Origin: JAOPZW01 sp963764585
Lineage (GTDB): Bacteria; Actinomycetota; Thermoleophilia; Solirubrobacterales; Solirubrobacteraceae
Reading direction: 5' to 3'
DNA length: 64,000 bases
Assembly (NCBI GenBank): GCA_963764585.1
Contig: CAVXTB010000003.1
Location: 744,001 to 808,000, forward strand
The position numbers and the translations under genes are program-made. Under the pieces are notes generated by a model. That model saw only the letters and a list, made by a program, of their open reading frames with translations. It had not been told where the DNA came from and made no database searches. Every line of letters begins with the position of its first letter. The stretch's first letter is position 1. Positions 17,448 through 24,802 of this stretch are shown here, one piece after another.

Positions 17448-18619
17448 GCCGCCTCCACGAGCGGCAGGCGCGCGCGCAGCTCGAAGCCCGACCCGCGACG
17501 GCTCGCGGTGCGCAGCTCGCCGCCGTAGAGCGCGACGCGCTCGCGCAGCCCGACGATGCCCGGCCCCTCGCGCACCGGTCCGGCCGCCCTGCCGTCGTCG
17601 CGGACCACGACCTCGACGGTGGCCGGGTCGTACGTGACGTGCACGGAGGCGCGGCTGGCGTCGGCGTGCTTGAGGACGTTGGTCAGCGCCTCCTGCACGA
17701 TGCGGAAGGCGGCGGCGTCGATGCCCGGCGGCAGCGCACGCCGCTCGCCGTCGACCTCGAGGTCGACGGTCAGCCCGGCCGCGCCGACGCGCTCGACGAG
17801 CGCGCCGATCCGCGCCAGCGAGGGCTGCGGCGCCAGGGCGAGCTCCTCGTCGCCGCGCCGCAGCACGCCGAGCAGGCGGCGCAGCTCGCCGAGCGCCTCG
17901 CGCCCGGTCTCCTCGACGGCGGCGATCGCGCTGCGCGCGCGGTCCGGGTCGCCGAGCGCGGTGCGCCTGGCGGCCTGCGTCTGCACGAGCATGACCGAGA
18001 CGTCGTGGGCGACGATGTCGTGCAGCTCGCGCGCGATGCGCGTGCGCTCGGCGAGCACCGCCGCGAGCTCGCGCTCGGCGCGGTTGCGCTCCAGCTCGTC
18101 GGCCTGCTCGTGCAGGCGGCGGTTGAGGTCGTTGCGGCCGCGCAGGATGCGGCCGGCGACGGCGGGCAGGCCGACCGGGATGAGCGCGAGCCATGCCATC
18201 GCCTCCAGCACGCTGGGGTCGTCGTGCTCGACCCGCGAGACGATCGCCAGCAGCGCGAGCGTCGCGACCACGCCGATGACGAAGTCGCGCCGTTCGGCGC
18301 GCAGGGCCAGCACGAGCACGCAGCCGACGAGCAGCAGCGCGACCGCGTTGGTGGTGCCGAGCAGCCGGCCGCCGAGCGCGCCCTCGACGAGCGCCAGGGC
18401 GTCGAAGGCGAGCAGCGCGGCGAGCGGGCCGCGCCAGGCGAGCGCGAGCGGCACGGCCAGCACGGCGGCGAAGGCGATCGCGACGCCGCGGTTGCCGACG
18501 TCGGCCACCGTCGCCGCCTCGACCACGTTGATGGCGCCCAGCAGCACGGCGGCCGTGGCGAGCACGCGATCAGGGGACAGCGCGCGCAGGCGCGCGTCGA
18601 TCGAAGCCGAGCGGCCCAT
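17444..18619 (-). CDS. Sensor histidine kinase, NarL/DesK type (first of tandem pair)
   Basis: This 391-residue membrane kinase has the same layout as the downstream gene: N-terminal hydrophobic segments, linker, HisKA_3 box (ARELHDIVAHDVSVMLVQ) and HATPase (VQEALTNVLKHADAS; GIVGLRERVALYGGEL). The two proteins are clearly paralogous and probably arose by tandem duplication. ATG 18619 begins MGRSASIDARL. No partner response regulator is encoded in this neighbourhood. The coupling by overlap suggests similar expression levels, and heterodimers are conceivable. Confidence 0.9.
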   Translation of the reverse strand: MGRSASIDARLRALSPDRVLATAAVLLGAINVVEAATVADVGNRGVAIAFAAVLAVPLALAWRGPLAALLAFDALALVEGALGGRLLGTTNAVALLLVGCVLVLALRAERRDFVIGVVATLALLAIVSRVEHDDPSVLEAMAWLALIPVGLPAVAGRILRGRNDLNRRLHEQADELERNRAERELAAVLAERTRIARELHDIVAHDVSVMLVQTQAARRTALGDPDRARSAIAAVEETGREALGELRRLLGVLRRGDEELALAPQPSLARIGALVERVGAAGLTVDLEVDGERRALPPGIDAAAFRIVQEALTNVLKHADASRASVHVTYDPATVEVVVRDDGRAAGPVREGPGIVGLRERVALYGGELRTASRRGSGFELRARLPLVEAA

Positions 18620-18675
18620 CGCCGCGGACGGTAGCCCAGGCCTGACGACCTGTCGTCGTCCTTCAGGATGACGCG

Positions 18676-19242
18676 CTAGTGCGGGTCCTCGCCCGTCGCC
18701 GCGGGCGGGCGCGACTCCTCGGCCAGCGAGGTCAGCGCCAGGCGGCCGCGCGCGGCGTCCTCGAGGACCTCGGTGGCCTCCTCCTGCGAGCGCGCATAGA
18801 GCTCGACGAGCAGGTGCACGGTGATCGTGTTCTCGTCGTCGTGCTTGTGGAAGCGCACGTGCGTGAAGAACTCGCGCGTGCCGTGGTCGCCGAAGGCGGC
18901 GTAGCTGAGCGCGTCGCCGGCCTCGGGGCCCGAGCACGTCTCGACCTCCTCGGCGTCGACGGTGACCGTGCACGAGGCGACCCACGGCGTGCCGGCGATC
19001 ATCCGCTCCCAGCGGTCCTCGATCGGCTCGACGCGCCCGTCGCGGAAGCCGAGGTGCGGCTGGTCATGCATGCAGTCCAGGCACTGCACGACGGCCTCCT
19101 GCAGCTCGTCGACGACCTCGCCGCGCTCACCGGTCTCCGGATCGATCTTGTGGATGCCCTCGTAGTGGACCTGCACTTCGAGGTCGGTCGACCAGCAGCG
19201 GTAGCACCGCAGCCATGCCTTGGTCTCGACGGACGGTTCCAT
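18676..19242 (-). CDS. Conserved protein with two CxxC pairs, unknown function
   Basis: This 188-residue protein has two C-x2-C pairs, CYRC (about residue 13) and CLDC (about residue 54), that could bind zinc. A mixed alpha/beta region with acidic and His-rich stretches follows (RFHKHDDENTITVHLLVEL). I do not recognise a named family. It is transcribed away from the enoyl-CoA hydratase gene, 24 bp apart at the starts, so the two promoters must overlap. The ATG at 19242 begins MEPSVETKAWLRC. Confidence 0.7.
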   Translation of the reverse strand: MEPSVETKAWLRCYRCWSTDLEVQVHYEGIHKIDPETGERGEVVDELQEAVVQCLDCMHDQPHLGFRDGRVEPIEDRWERMIAGTPWVASCTVTVDAEEVETCSGPEAGDALSYAAFGDHGTREFFTHVRFHKHDDENTITVHLLVELYARSQEEATEVLEDAARGRLALTSLAEESRPPAATGEDPH

Positions 19243-19266
19243 CGCACACAGCATAGGCTGCGCTGC

Positions 19267-20109
19267 GTGGGCAACACGGTCCTGTACGAGGCTGCGGACG
19301 GCGTGGCGACCCTGACGCTCAACCGGCCCGAGCGGCGCAACGCGATCACGCCGGAGCTGATCGCCGACTTCCGCAACGGGCTCGCGCGCGCCCAGGCCGA
19401 CGGCGACGTGCGCGTCGTGCGCCTGCGCGGCGCCGGACGGGCGTTCTGCGCGGGCTACGACATCGGCTGGGGCTCGGCGTCGATGGTCGAGGACGAGGGC
19501 GGCGGGCCGTGGGACCCGATCGCCGACTACGAGACCTTGCGTGGCTTCGTCGACGCCTTCATGTCGCTGTGGCGCTCGCCCAAGCCGGTCGTCGCGCAGG
19601 TGCACGGCGCGTGCGTGGCCGGTGGCACCGACTTCGCCCTGTGCTCGGACCTGATCGTCTGCTCGGAGGACTGCCGCATCGGCTACCCGCCCGCGCGCGT
19701 CTGGGGCTCGCCGACGACCGCGATGTGGATGTACCGCCTGGGCCTCGAGCGCTCCAAGCGCCTGTTGCTGACCGGCGACGCGATCGACGGGCGGCGCGCG
19801 GTGCAGTGGGGTCTCGCGTCCGAGGCGGTCCCCGAGCCCGAGCTCGACGGCGCCGGCCTGGCGCTCGCGCGGCGCGTCGCGCTGCTGCCCCACAACCAGG
19901 CGCACATGATGAAGCTGCTCGTCAACCAGGCCTTCGAGCAGATGGGCCTGCACACCACCCAGCTCGTCGGGACGCTGCTCGACGGCGCGGCGCGCCACAC
20001 GCCCGAGGGCGTGGCGTTCACGCGGCGCGGCCTGGAGGACGTGCGCGGCGCCGTCGCCGAGCGCGACGCGCCGTTCGGCGACTACGGCCAAGGGAGCTCG
20101 ACGGTGTAG
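19267..20109 (+). CDS. Enoyl-CoA hydratase/isomerase family protein
   Basis: This 280-residue crotonase-fold protein shows the expected blocks: VATLTLNRPERRNAI at the N terminus, the first oxyanion-hole segment FCAGYDIGWG (about residue 62) and a second, HGACVAGGTDFALCSDL (about residue 115). A stretch after FCAGYDI rich in Gly and acidic residues is longer than in short-chain hydratases. It may act in fatty-acid or crotonyl-CoA metabolism, but the active-site glutamates cannot be assigned with certainty. GTG 19267 is used because it directly precedes the conserved N terminus. mobA follows after 4 bp. Confidence 0.87.
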   Translation: MGNTVLYEAADGVATLTLNRPERRNAITPELIADFRNGLARAQADGDVRVVRLRGAGRAFCAGYDIGWGSASMVEDEGGGPWDPIADYETLRGFVDAFMSLWRSPKPVVAQVHGACVAGGTDFALCSDLIVCSEDCRIGYPPARVWGSPTTAMWMYRLGLERSKRLLLTGDAIDGRRAVQWGLASEAVPEPELDGAGLALARRVALLPHNQAHMMKLLVNQAFEQMGLHTTQLVGTLLDGAARHTPEGVAFTRRGLEDVRGAVAERDAPFGDYGQGSSTV

Positions 20110-20113
20110 ATCG

Positions 20114-20695
20114 ATGCGACGCCGGGGGCCAATTGGGGTGGTGCTCGCCGGGGGTGTCGGGCGGCGGATCGGCGGCGACAAGGCCACGGTCGAGCTCGAG
20201 GGCCGGCCGCTGCTGCTGTATCCGCTGGCGACGCTGCGCGCGGCCTTCGACGACGTCGCCGTGGTCGCCAAGCACGCCACCGCTCTGCCGCCGCTGGATG
20301 CCGACGTCGCGATCTGGCTGGAGGCCGACGAGCACCATCATCCGCTCGTCGGCGTGACGCACGCGCTGCGCTGCGCGCGCGGCCGGCCCGTCGTCGTGGT
20401 GGCCGCCGACATGCCGTTCGTCACGCGCGCGCTCGTGACCGCGCTGGCACGCGAGCGCGCCCGCGGCGCGCCGGCGATCGTGCCGCGCGCCGCGGGCGCC
20501 CTGCAGCCGCTGTGCGCGCGCTACGACCCGCCTGCGCTGGCGGCCCTCACCGGGTTCGACCCGGCCGCCAGGGCGCAGGAGGTCGTCGCTGCGCTCGGCC
20601 CGAGGGTCCTAGCCTGGCCCGACGACGAGCCGTTCTTCAACGTCAACGCGCCGGAGGACCTGCTGCAGGCCGCTGCGTTACTGGGTACGCGCTAG
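20114..20695 (+). CDS. mobA: Molybdenum cofactor guanylyltransferase
   Basis: This 193-residue nucleotidyltransferase has the MobA N-terminal motif VVLAGGVGRRIGGDKA and the later blocks VVVAADMPFV and FFNVNAPEDL. It transfers GMP from GTP to molybdopterin to give the dinucleotide cofactor. It lies close to moaA, which faces it from the other strand. Its TAG shares the sequence CTAG with the stop of the small gene on the opposite strand. Confidence 0.92.
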   Translation: MRRRGPIGVVLAGGVGRRIGGDKATVELEGRPLLLYPLATLRAAFDDVAVVAKHATALPPLDADVAIWLEADEHHHPLVGVTHALRCARGRPVVVVAADMPFVTRALVTALARERARGAPAIVPRAAGALQPLCARYDPPALAALTGFDPAARAQEVVAALGPRVLAWPDDEPFFNVNAPEDLLQAAALLGTR

Positions 20696-20823
20696 GCCGC
20701 CAGGGGACGGCTGGTGCGCACCGCGCGGCGGATCCGCGCCTGGTCGGCCGTGGTGCGCGGGCGCACGGGGCCGGTCAGCATCTGGCCCTGCTGGATGAGG
20801 GCGGTGAGCTCGATGATTCGCAT
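20692..20823 (-). CDS. Small basic protein, 43 residues, unknown
   Basis: The ORF begins MRIIELTALIQQGQMLTGPV and ends in a short Arg-rich tail. The ATG at 20823 has an excellent AAGGAG at 9 bp spacing, which is the main reason to call it a gene. It lies between mobA and moaA, downstream of moaA on the same strand, and a strong hairpin (20873-20891) separates the two. No family was recognised. It could be a small regulatory or structural peptide. Confidence 0.6.
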   Translation of the reverse strand: MRIIELTALIQQGQMLTGPVRPRTTADQARIRRAVRTSRPLAA

Positions 20824-20872
20824 GTGTCGGTGCTCCTTGAAGTTCATGGGGACACCGAACAAGACGCGCGCC

Positions 20873-20891
20873 CACGGGATCCCATCCCGTG
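20873..20891. terminator. Hairpin between moaA and the small downstream gene
   Basis: CACGGGAT-CCC-ATCCCGTG forms an 8-bp perfect stem with a 3-base loop. It lies 28 bp after the moaA stop and 50 bp before the small-protein start. There is no T-run, so it may be a weak terminator, an RNA stability element or a leader structure. Confidence 0.5.
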
Positions 20892-20918
20892 ACGCTGGAC
20901 ACACGAGCGCGCGCGGCT

Positions 20919-21908
20919 TCAGCCGCCGATGGCGCTCATCGTGCGCACGGGCTGCACGAAGCCGGGCTCGTTGACGTGGTGCTTGAGCTCCTTGCGCCAC
21001 ACCGCGTCGCGGATGATCTGCTCCATGTCGGCGTCGCCGGCGCCGGCGCGCAGCGGCCCGCGCAGGTCGGTCTCGTTGAGCGAGAACAGGCAGGTGCGCA
21101 GCCGGCCGTCGGCGGTCAGGCGGATGCGATTGCAGTCGCCGCAGAAGGGCTCTGAGACCGGGTTGATGAAGCCGATCGACCCGCGGCCGTCGGCGAAGCT
21201 GTAGACGCGTGCGGTCGCGTGCGGCTCGCGCGGCGCGGGCTCGAGGGGGTAGTGCTCCTCGATCAGCGCGCGCACCTCGGCGCCGGCGAGCACGCTGTCG
21301 GGCGTCCACGCGTGGTCGGCGTCCAGCGGCATGAACTCGATGAAGCGCACCTCGTAGGGGTGCTCGCGGGCGAAGCGCGCGAAGGGCAGCACCTCGTCCT
21401 CGGTGAAGCCGCGCATCGCCACCGCGTTGACCTTGATCGGGTGCGCCTCGGGGAAGCTCGCCAGCACCTCCAGGCCGTGCAGCACGCGCGGCAGCGCGTC
21501 GCGCCGCGTCATCTCGAAGAAGCGGTCACGCTGCAGCGAGTCGATCGAGACGTTGAAGCGGTTGACGCCGGCCTCAACGAGCGCCTGCGCGTCGCGCTCG
21601 AGCAGGTAGCCGTTGGTGGTGACGCTGAGGTCGTCGACGAGCGGCGCGAGCATGGCGGCAAGGCGCGGGAAGTCGCGGCGCACGAGCGGCTCGCCGCCGG
21701 TCAGCCGCAGGTCGGTGACGCCCATCGACGCCACCACGCCCACGATTCGCTGGATCTCCTCGAAATGCAGGACTGCCTCGCGCTCAAGCCACGGCAGCCC
21801 CTCGGCCGGCATGCAGTACTGACAGCGGAAGTTGCAGCGATCGGTGACCGAGACGCGCAGATCGGCGATGCGGCGGCCGTGTCCGTCGACGAGGGGCTCG
21901 AACGGCAT
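20919..21908 (-). CDS. moaA: GTP 3',8-cyclase (molybdopterin biosynthesis)
   Basis: This 329-residue radical-SAM enzyme has the N-terminal cluster motif CNFRCQYC (residues about 26-33), the GGEPLVR strand, a C-terminal second cluster motif (CGDCNRIRLTADGRLRTCLF) and the C-terminal Gly-Gly that MoaA needs for activity. It converts GTP to 3',8-cyclo-GTP, the first step of molybdenum cofactor synthesis, and so pairs functionally with mobA nearby. Length is normal for the family. Confidence 0.96.
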   Translation of the reverse strand: MPFEPLVDGHGRRIADLRVSVTDRCNFRCQYCMPAEGLPWLEREAVLHFEEIQRIVGVVASMGVTDLRLTGGEPLVRRDFPRLAAMLAPLVDDLSVTTNGYLLERDAQALVEAGVNRFNVSIDSLQRDRFFEMTRRDALPRVLHGLEVLASFPEAHPIKVNAVAMRGFTEDEVLPFARFAREHPYEVRFIEFMPLDADHAWTPDSVLAGAEVRALIEEHYPLEPAPREPHATARVYSFADGRGSIGFINPVSEPFCGDCNRIRLTADGRLRTCLFSLNETDLRGPLRAGAGDADMEQIIRDAVWRKELKHHVNEPGFVQPVRTMSAIGG

Positions 21909-21919
21909 CGCTTCCTAGC

Positions 21920-22882
21920 CTAGCTGGCTCGCGTCACGGCGATCGAGGCGCGGCCGGCTCCGCGCAGGGTCAGCGGCGCGCGGCGGACGACCCGGACGCC
22001 GTGCGCGCGGACCCGGAAGCCGCGCGGATAGGCGATCCTCGGCAGCACGATAGTCGCGCGCGGGTGAAGCGCAGCGCGAAGCGCCCGTCCGTCACGCGGT
22101 AGGTCCAGCGGGCGTCGTGGCCGGCGATGCGCTCGGGGTAGGCGCGCGCCAGCGTGCGCATCTTCGCCGCCTTGATCGCGCCGGCGGGCGTGACGAGCGA
22201 CTCGGCGTCGGGCCCCTCGGCGGCCGCCGATGTCGTCGGGTCGCGGTAGGTCTTGTACTGCCAGTACAGCCAGCCGACGCCGGCGGCGTCGGCGCGATCG
22301 GCGACCCGGCGCACGACGTCGAGCTTGTCGGTGGCGCCGAACTCGGTCACGAGCGGCGCGGCGCGACCGTGTCGCGCGGCGAGGGCGCCCCGGCTCAGCG
22401 CCCGCCGGCTGCAGGTAGCCGTACGGGAACGGCGCAGCCATGAACGGCTGGCCGTCGTCGAGCGTCGCCCAGTCCGGCGCGCCTTCACCGCCGTAGCGCT
22501 CGGACCACACGTCCTGGTGCATGTCGACGAGCACCCACAGCCCCTCGTCGCCGGCCAGGCGCACGAGCCTGCGCACGCGCGCGACGTAGCCGGCGTCGAC
22601 CGCGCCGCGCGCGGGCTCGAGCGCGCGCCACGACACGCCCAGCCGGATCGCGTTCATGCCCCAGCCGCGCACGCGCCGCGCGTCGGCGCGCGTGAAGTCC
22701 GGCAGGTAGGGCGCGAGCTTGTAGACGACGTTGACGCCGTGCAGCACGACCTGCCGGCCGTGCGCGTCGCGCAGCTGGCCGTCGCGGATCGTCAGCGGAT
22801 CGGTGGCGGCGTGGGCGCTCGCGGGGAGGACGAGCGCGACGAGCAGGGCGCAGAGGGTGCGGCGGTGCACGCGCGCGAGCAT
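21920..22882 (-). pseudogene. Degraded secreted GH5-type glycoside hydrolase
   Basis: The N-terminal part (signal peptide MLARVHRRTLCALLVALVL, then VLHGVNVVYKLAPYLPDF and WVLVDMHQDVWSERYGG) matches secreted GH5/endoglycosylceramidase-type glycosidases. Near 22400 the reading frame changes, and the homology jumps to a late segment with the nucleophile region LVTEFGATD and GWLYWQYKTY. The block that should hold the acid/base Asn-Glu-Pro is missing, so an internal deletion is inferred. A second frame change near 22060 separates the C-terminal beta-rich part. The product cannot be active. Confidence 0.8.
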
Positions 22883-22921
22883 ATGCCGCGCCGCTGGCGC
22901 CACGTACGAGCCATAATGGTG

Positions 22922-22950
22922 TTGACATGGCATCATAGTGGTGCCATACT
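22922..22950 (+). promoter_or_regulatory. Leaderless promoter with overlapping palindrome
   Basis: TTGACA (22922-22927), a 17-bp spacer and CATACT (22945-22950) form a good sigma-70-type promoter whose start point would fall at or next to the ATG at 22958. An inverted repeat ATGGCA-N9-TGCCAT (22927-22947) covers the spacer and both boxes. The downstream gene encodes a DNA-binding protein, so autoregulation is likely. Confidence 0.7.
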
Positions 22951-22957
22951 GGCGCCC

Positions 22958-23461
22958 ATGGACCTGACCCCATACGTCGAGAACCTCCGCCGCGGGCTCG
23001 CGGTGGCGGCTGACGCCGGCGGCGAGGACGCCCGCGCGCTCGCCGAGCGCCTCACCGCTCCGCTGGAGTCCGCCGTCCGCCTGATGCTGCTCGACGCGCT
23101 GTCGGCCGCCGCGGACGAGATCACGCGCGAGCTCGCGCCCGGCTCGGTCGAGCTGCGTCTGCGCGCGGGCGAGCCGGACTTCGTCGTGACGCCCGCGGCA
23201 ACCGATGACGCGATCGCAGCGGCGGCCGACGAGCCGCCGTCCGCGCCGCCGGAGGCCGACGAGGGGGCGACCGCGCGCATCAACCTGCGGCTGCCGGAGC
23301 AGCTGAAGGCCGGCGTCGAGCAGGCCGCCGGCCGCGAACGGCTGTCCGTCAACTCCTGGCTCGTCCGCGTCGTCGCGGCGGCCGTCGCCAACCCCGGCCG
23401 CGATCGCCCGCGCCAGCGCGGCGGGCCGGTCGGCCAGACCTACACCGGATGGGTGCGTTGA
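22958..23461 (+). CDS. Ribbon-helix-helix (CopG/HicB-like) DNA-binding protein
   Basis: This 167-residue protein has an N-terminal helical domain, an acidic Ala/Pro/Glu linker (residues about 85-105) and a C-terminal ribbon-helix-helix motif (ARINLRLPEQLKAGVEQAAG, then LSVNSWLVRVVAAAV). It probably binds DNA as a dimer and represses its own promoter. No toxin gene is adjacent; the next gene encodes a DUF4097 beta-repeat protein, starting 23 bp after this stop. The promoter geometry predicts a leaderless transcript. Confidence 0.82.
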   Translation: MDLTPYVENLRRGLAVAADAGGEDARALAERLTAPLESAVRLMLLDALSAAADEITRELAPGSVELRLRAGEPDFVVTPAATDDAIAAAADEPPSAPPEADEGATARINLRLPEQLKAGVEQAAGRERLSVNSWLVRVVAAAVANPGRDRPRQRGGPVGQTYTGWVR

Positions 23462-23484
23462 GCGCCCAGGAGGAACCGAAACCC

Positions 23485-24330
23485 ATGCCTACCTTCGACA
23501 CACCCGAACCGATCTCAGCCACCGTCGAGCTCGTCCTCGGCGACGTTCGCATCAGCGCCACGGACCGCGGCGACACGGTCGTCACCGTGGAGCCCGGCGA
23601 CGCCTCGAACGACGAGGATCGCAAGGCGGCCGAGCTGACCCGCGTCGAGTACGCCAACGCGCAGCTCCTGGTCAAGGCGCCGAAGCTGCGCTCCTGGCTT
23701 CCGCGCAGGACCGGCGGATCGATCAACGTGACGATCGAGCTTCCCGCCGGGTCGCACCTGCACGGCACCGCCGGGATGGCCGACTTCCACTGCGACGGCG
23801 CGCTCGGCGAGTGCCGGGTCAAGACCGGCCTCGGCGACATCCGGCTCGACCGGACGCAGGCCCTGACCATCAAGAGCGCCACCGGCGACATCAGCGTCGA
23901 CCACGCGGCCGGCCACGCCGACATCACGGTCGGGTCCGGCGACGTGCGCGTGCGCGAGCTCGACAGGACCGCGGTGATCAAGAACTCCAACGGCGACACG
24001 TGGATCGGCGTCGCCGGCGGCGACCTGCGGGTCAACGCGGCCAACGGCGACATCGCCGTCGACCTGGCGCGGGCGACGGTCGGCGCGAAGTCGGCCAACG
24101 GCGACGTCCGGCTGGGCGAGGTCGTGCGCGGCTCGGTCGTGCTCGAGACGCACCTCGGGGACCTCGAGGTCGGCATCCGCGAGGGGATCGCCGCATGGCT
24201 GGACGTGCGCTCCACCGCCGGCAAGGTGCACAACGCGCTCGACGCCGCCGACGCCCCCGAGTCGTCGACCGACACCGTCGAGGTGCGCGCGCGCACGACC
24301 GTCGGCGACGTCGTCATCCGCCGGCCATGA
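23485..24330 (+). CDS. DUF4097 beta-strand repeat protein
   Basis: This 281-residue protein is built from repeated short strands with G-D-I/V-x-[LV] turns (GDISVDHAAG, NGDTWIGVAGGD, NGDIAVDLARA, NGDVRLGEV). This pattern is diagnostic of DUF4097, a right-handed beta-helix-like family. It has no signal peptide or membrane segment and is probably cytoplasmic. ATG 23485 has AGGAGG 11 bp upstream; an earlier in-frame ATG at 23449 would overlap the previous gene. It forms an operon with the ribbon-helix-helix gene. The molecular role of this family is unknown. Confidence 0.85.
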   Translation: MPTFDTPEPISATVELVLGDVRISATDRGDTVVTVEPGDASNDEDRKAAELTRVEYANAQLLVKAPKLRSWLPRRTGGSINVTIELPAGSHLHGTAGMADFHCDGALGECRVKTGLGDIRLDRTQALTIKSATGDISVDHAAGHADITVGSGDVRVRELDRTAVIKNSNGDTWIGVAGGDLRVNAANGDIAVDLARATVGAKSANGDVRLGEVVRGSVVLETHLGDLEVGIREGIAAWLDVRSTAGKVHNALDAADAPESSTDTVEVRARTTVGDVVIRRP

Positions 24331-24458
24331 CCGCCATGCCCGGCGCCGTGGCATAGGCGCGTGCGCGGGACGCGCCTCGCGCAGCCGCGCGATTCTCAGG
24401 AAGCTGCCGTTGCATTTTCGCGGCGAGGGTGTTCACTTGTCGTCTGAGAGGAGGACCG

Positions 24459-24707
24459 ATGCCCCGACGCCTCCGTACCACAGCACTGGCCTTCGCCGTG
24501 ACCGCCGCCCTCGCCGGAGCAGCGATCGCCCACGCCGCGAGCTCCAGCTCGACCACGTCGAAGTCGGCCCCTGCGAAGCCAAGGCAGCAGAGCGTTCACC
24601 GCACGGCCCCGGCCGCGGTCCGCCACCACTCGCGCAACTGCCCGCACATGCACGACGGCTCGGGCGGCTCGAGCTACTCGGGCACGCCGTCAGCGATCGG
24701 CGTCTAA
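24459..24707 (+). CDS. Small secreted Ser/His-rich protein
   Basis: This 82-residue protein has a signal peptide (MPRRLRTTALAFAVTAALAG, cleavage near AHA). A Ser/Thr/Lys-rich stretch follows, then a short His/Cys segment (HHSRNCPHMHDGSG) that might bind metal. AGGAGG lies four bases before the ATG. It stands alone, followed by a 20-bp perfect palindrome. No family was recognised. Confidence 0.65.
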   Translation: MPRRLRTTALAFAVTAALAGAAIAHAASSSSTTSKSAPAKPRQQSVHRTAPAAVRHHSRNCPHMHDGSGGSSYSGTPSAIGV

Positions 24708-24715
24708 GCGACCAG

Positions 24716-24735
24716 CGGCGCCCCGCGGGGCGCCG
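24716..24735. terminator. GC-rich perfect palindrome after small secreted gene
   Basis: CGGCGCCCCGCGGGGCGCCG is a 20-bp perfect palindrome that can fold into a 9-bp stem. It lies 9 bp after the stop codon and before the Fic promoter. It has no T-run, as is common for terminators in very GC-rich actinobacteria. Confidence 0.5.
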
Positions 24736-24772
24736 AGGGCCGGAAGCGCAACCTTGACGGTCGCGGATCGCA

Positions 24773-24801
24773 TAATCAAGGTTGACTGATATCCTTGATT
24801 A
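24773..24801 (+). promoter_or_regulatory. Palindrome at the start of the Fic gene
   Basis: TAATCAAGG (24773-24781) and CCTTGATTA (24793-24801) form 9-bp arms 11 bp apart. A third half-site AACCTTGA lies at 24750-24757. CATAAT at 24771 could be a -10. The right arm ends one base before the ATG at 24803, so a bound protein would block transcription or early elongation. Confidence 0.65.
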
Positions 24802-24802
24802 C

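Noticed and set aside
22958..24330. Classical HicAB or CopG toxin-antitoxin system
   Set aside because: The ribbon-helix-helix protein is larger than a usual antitoxin, and the partner is a DUF4097 protein with no toxin features.
24782..24797. TTGACTGATATCCTTG upstream of the Fic gene as a fifth copy of the TTGACTG palindrome
   Set aside because: Only the left arm matches; the right half is part of a different palindrome (CCTTGATTA). The Fic gene has no link to the pathway.
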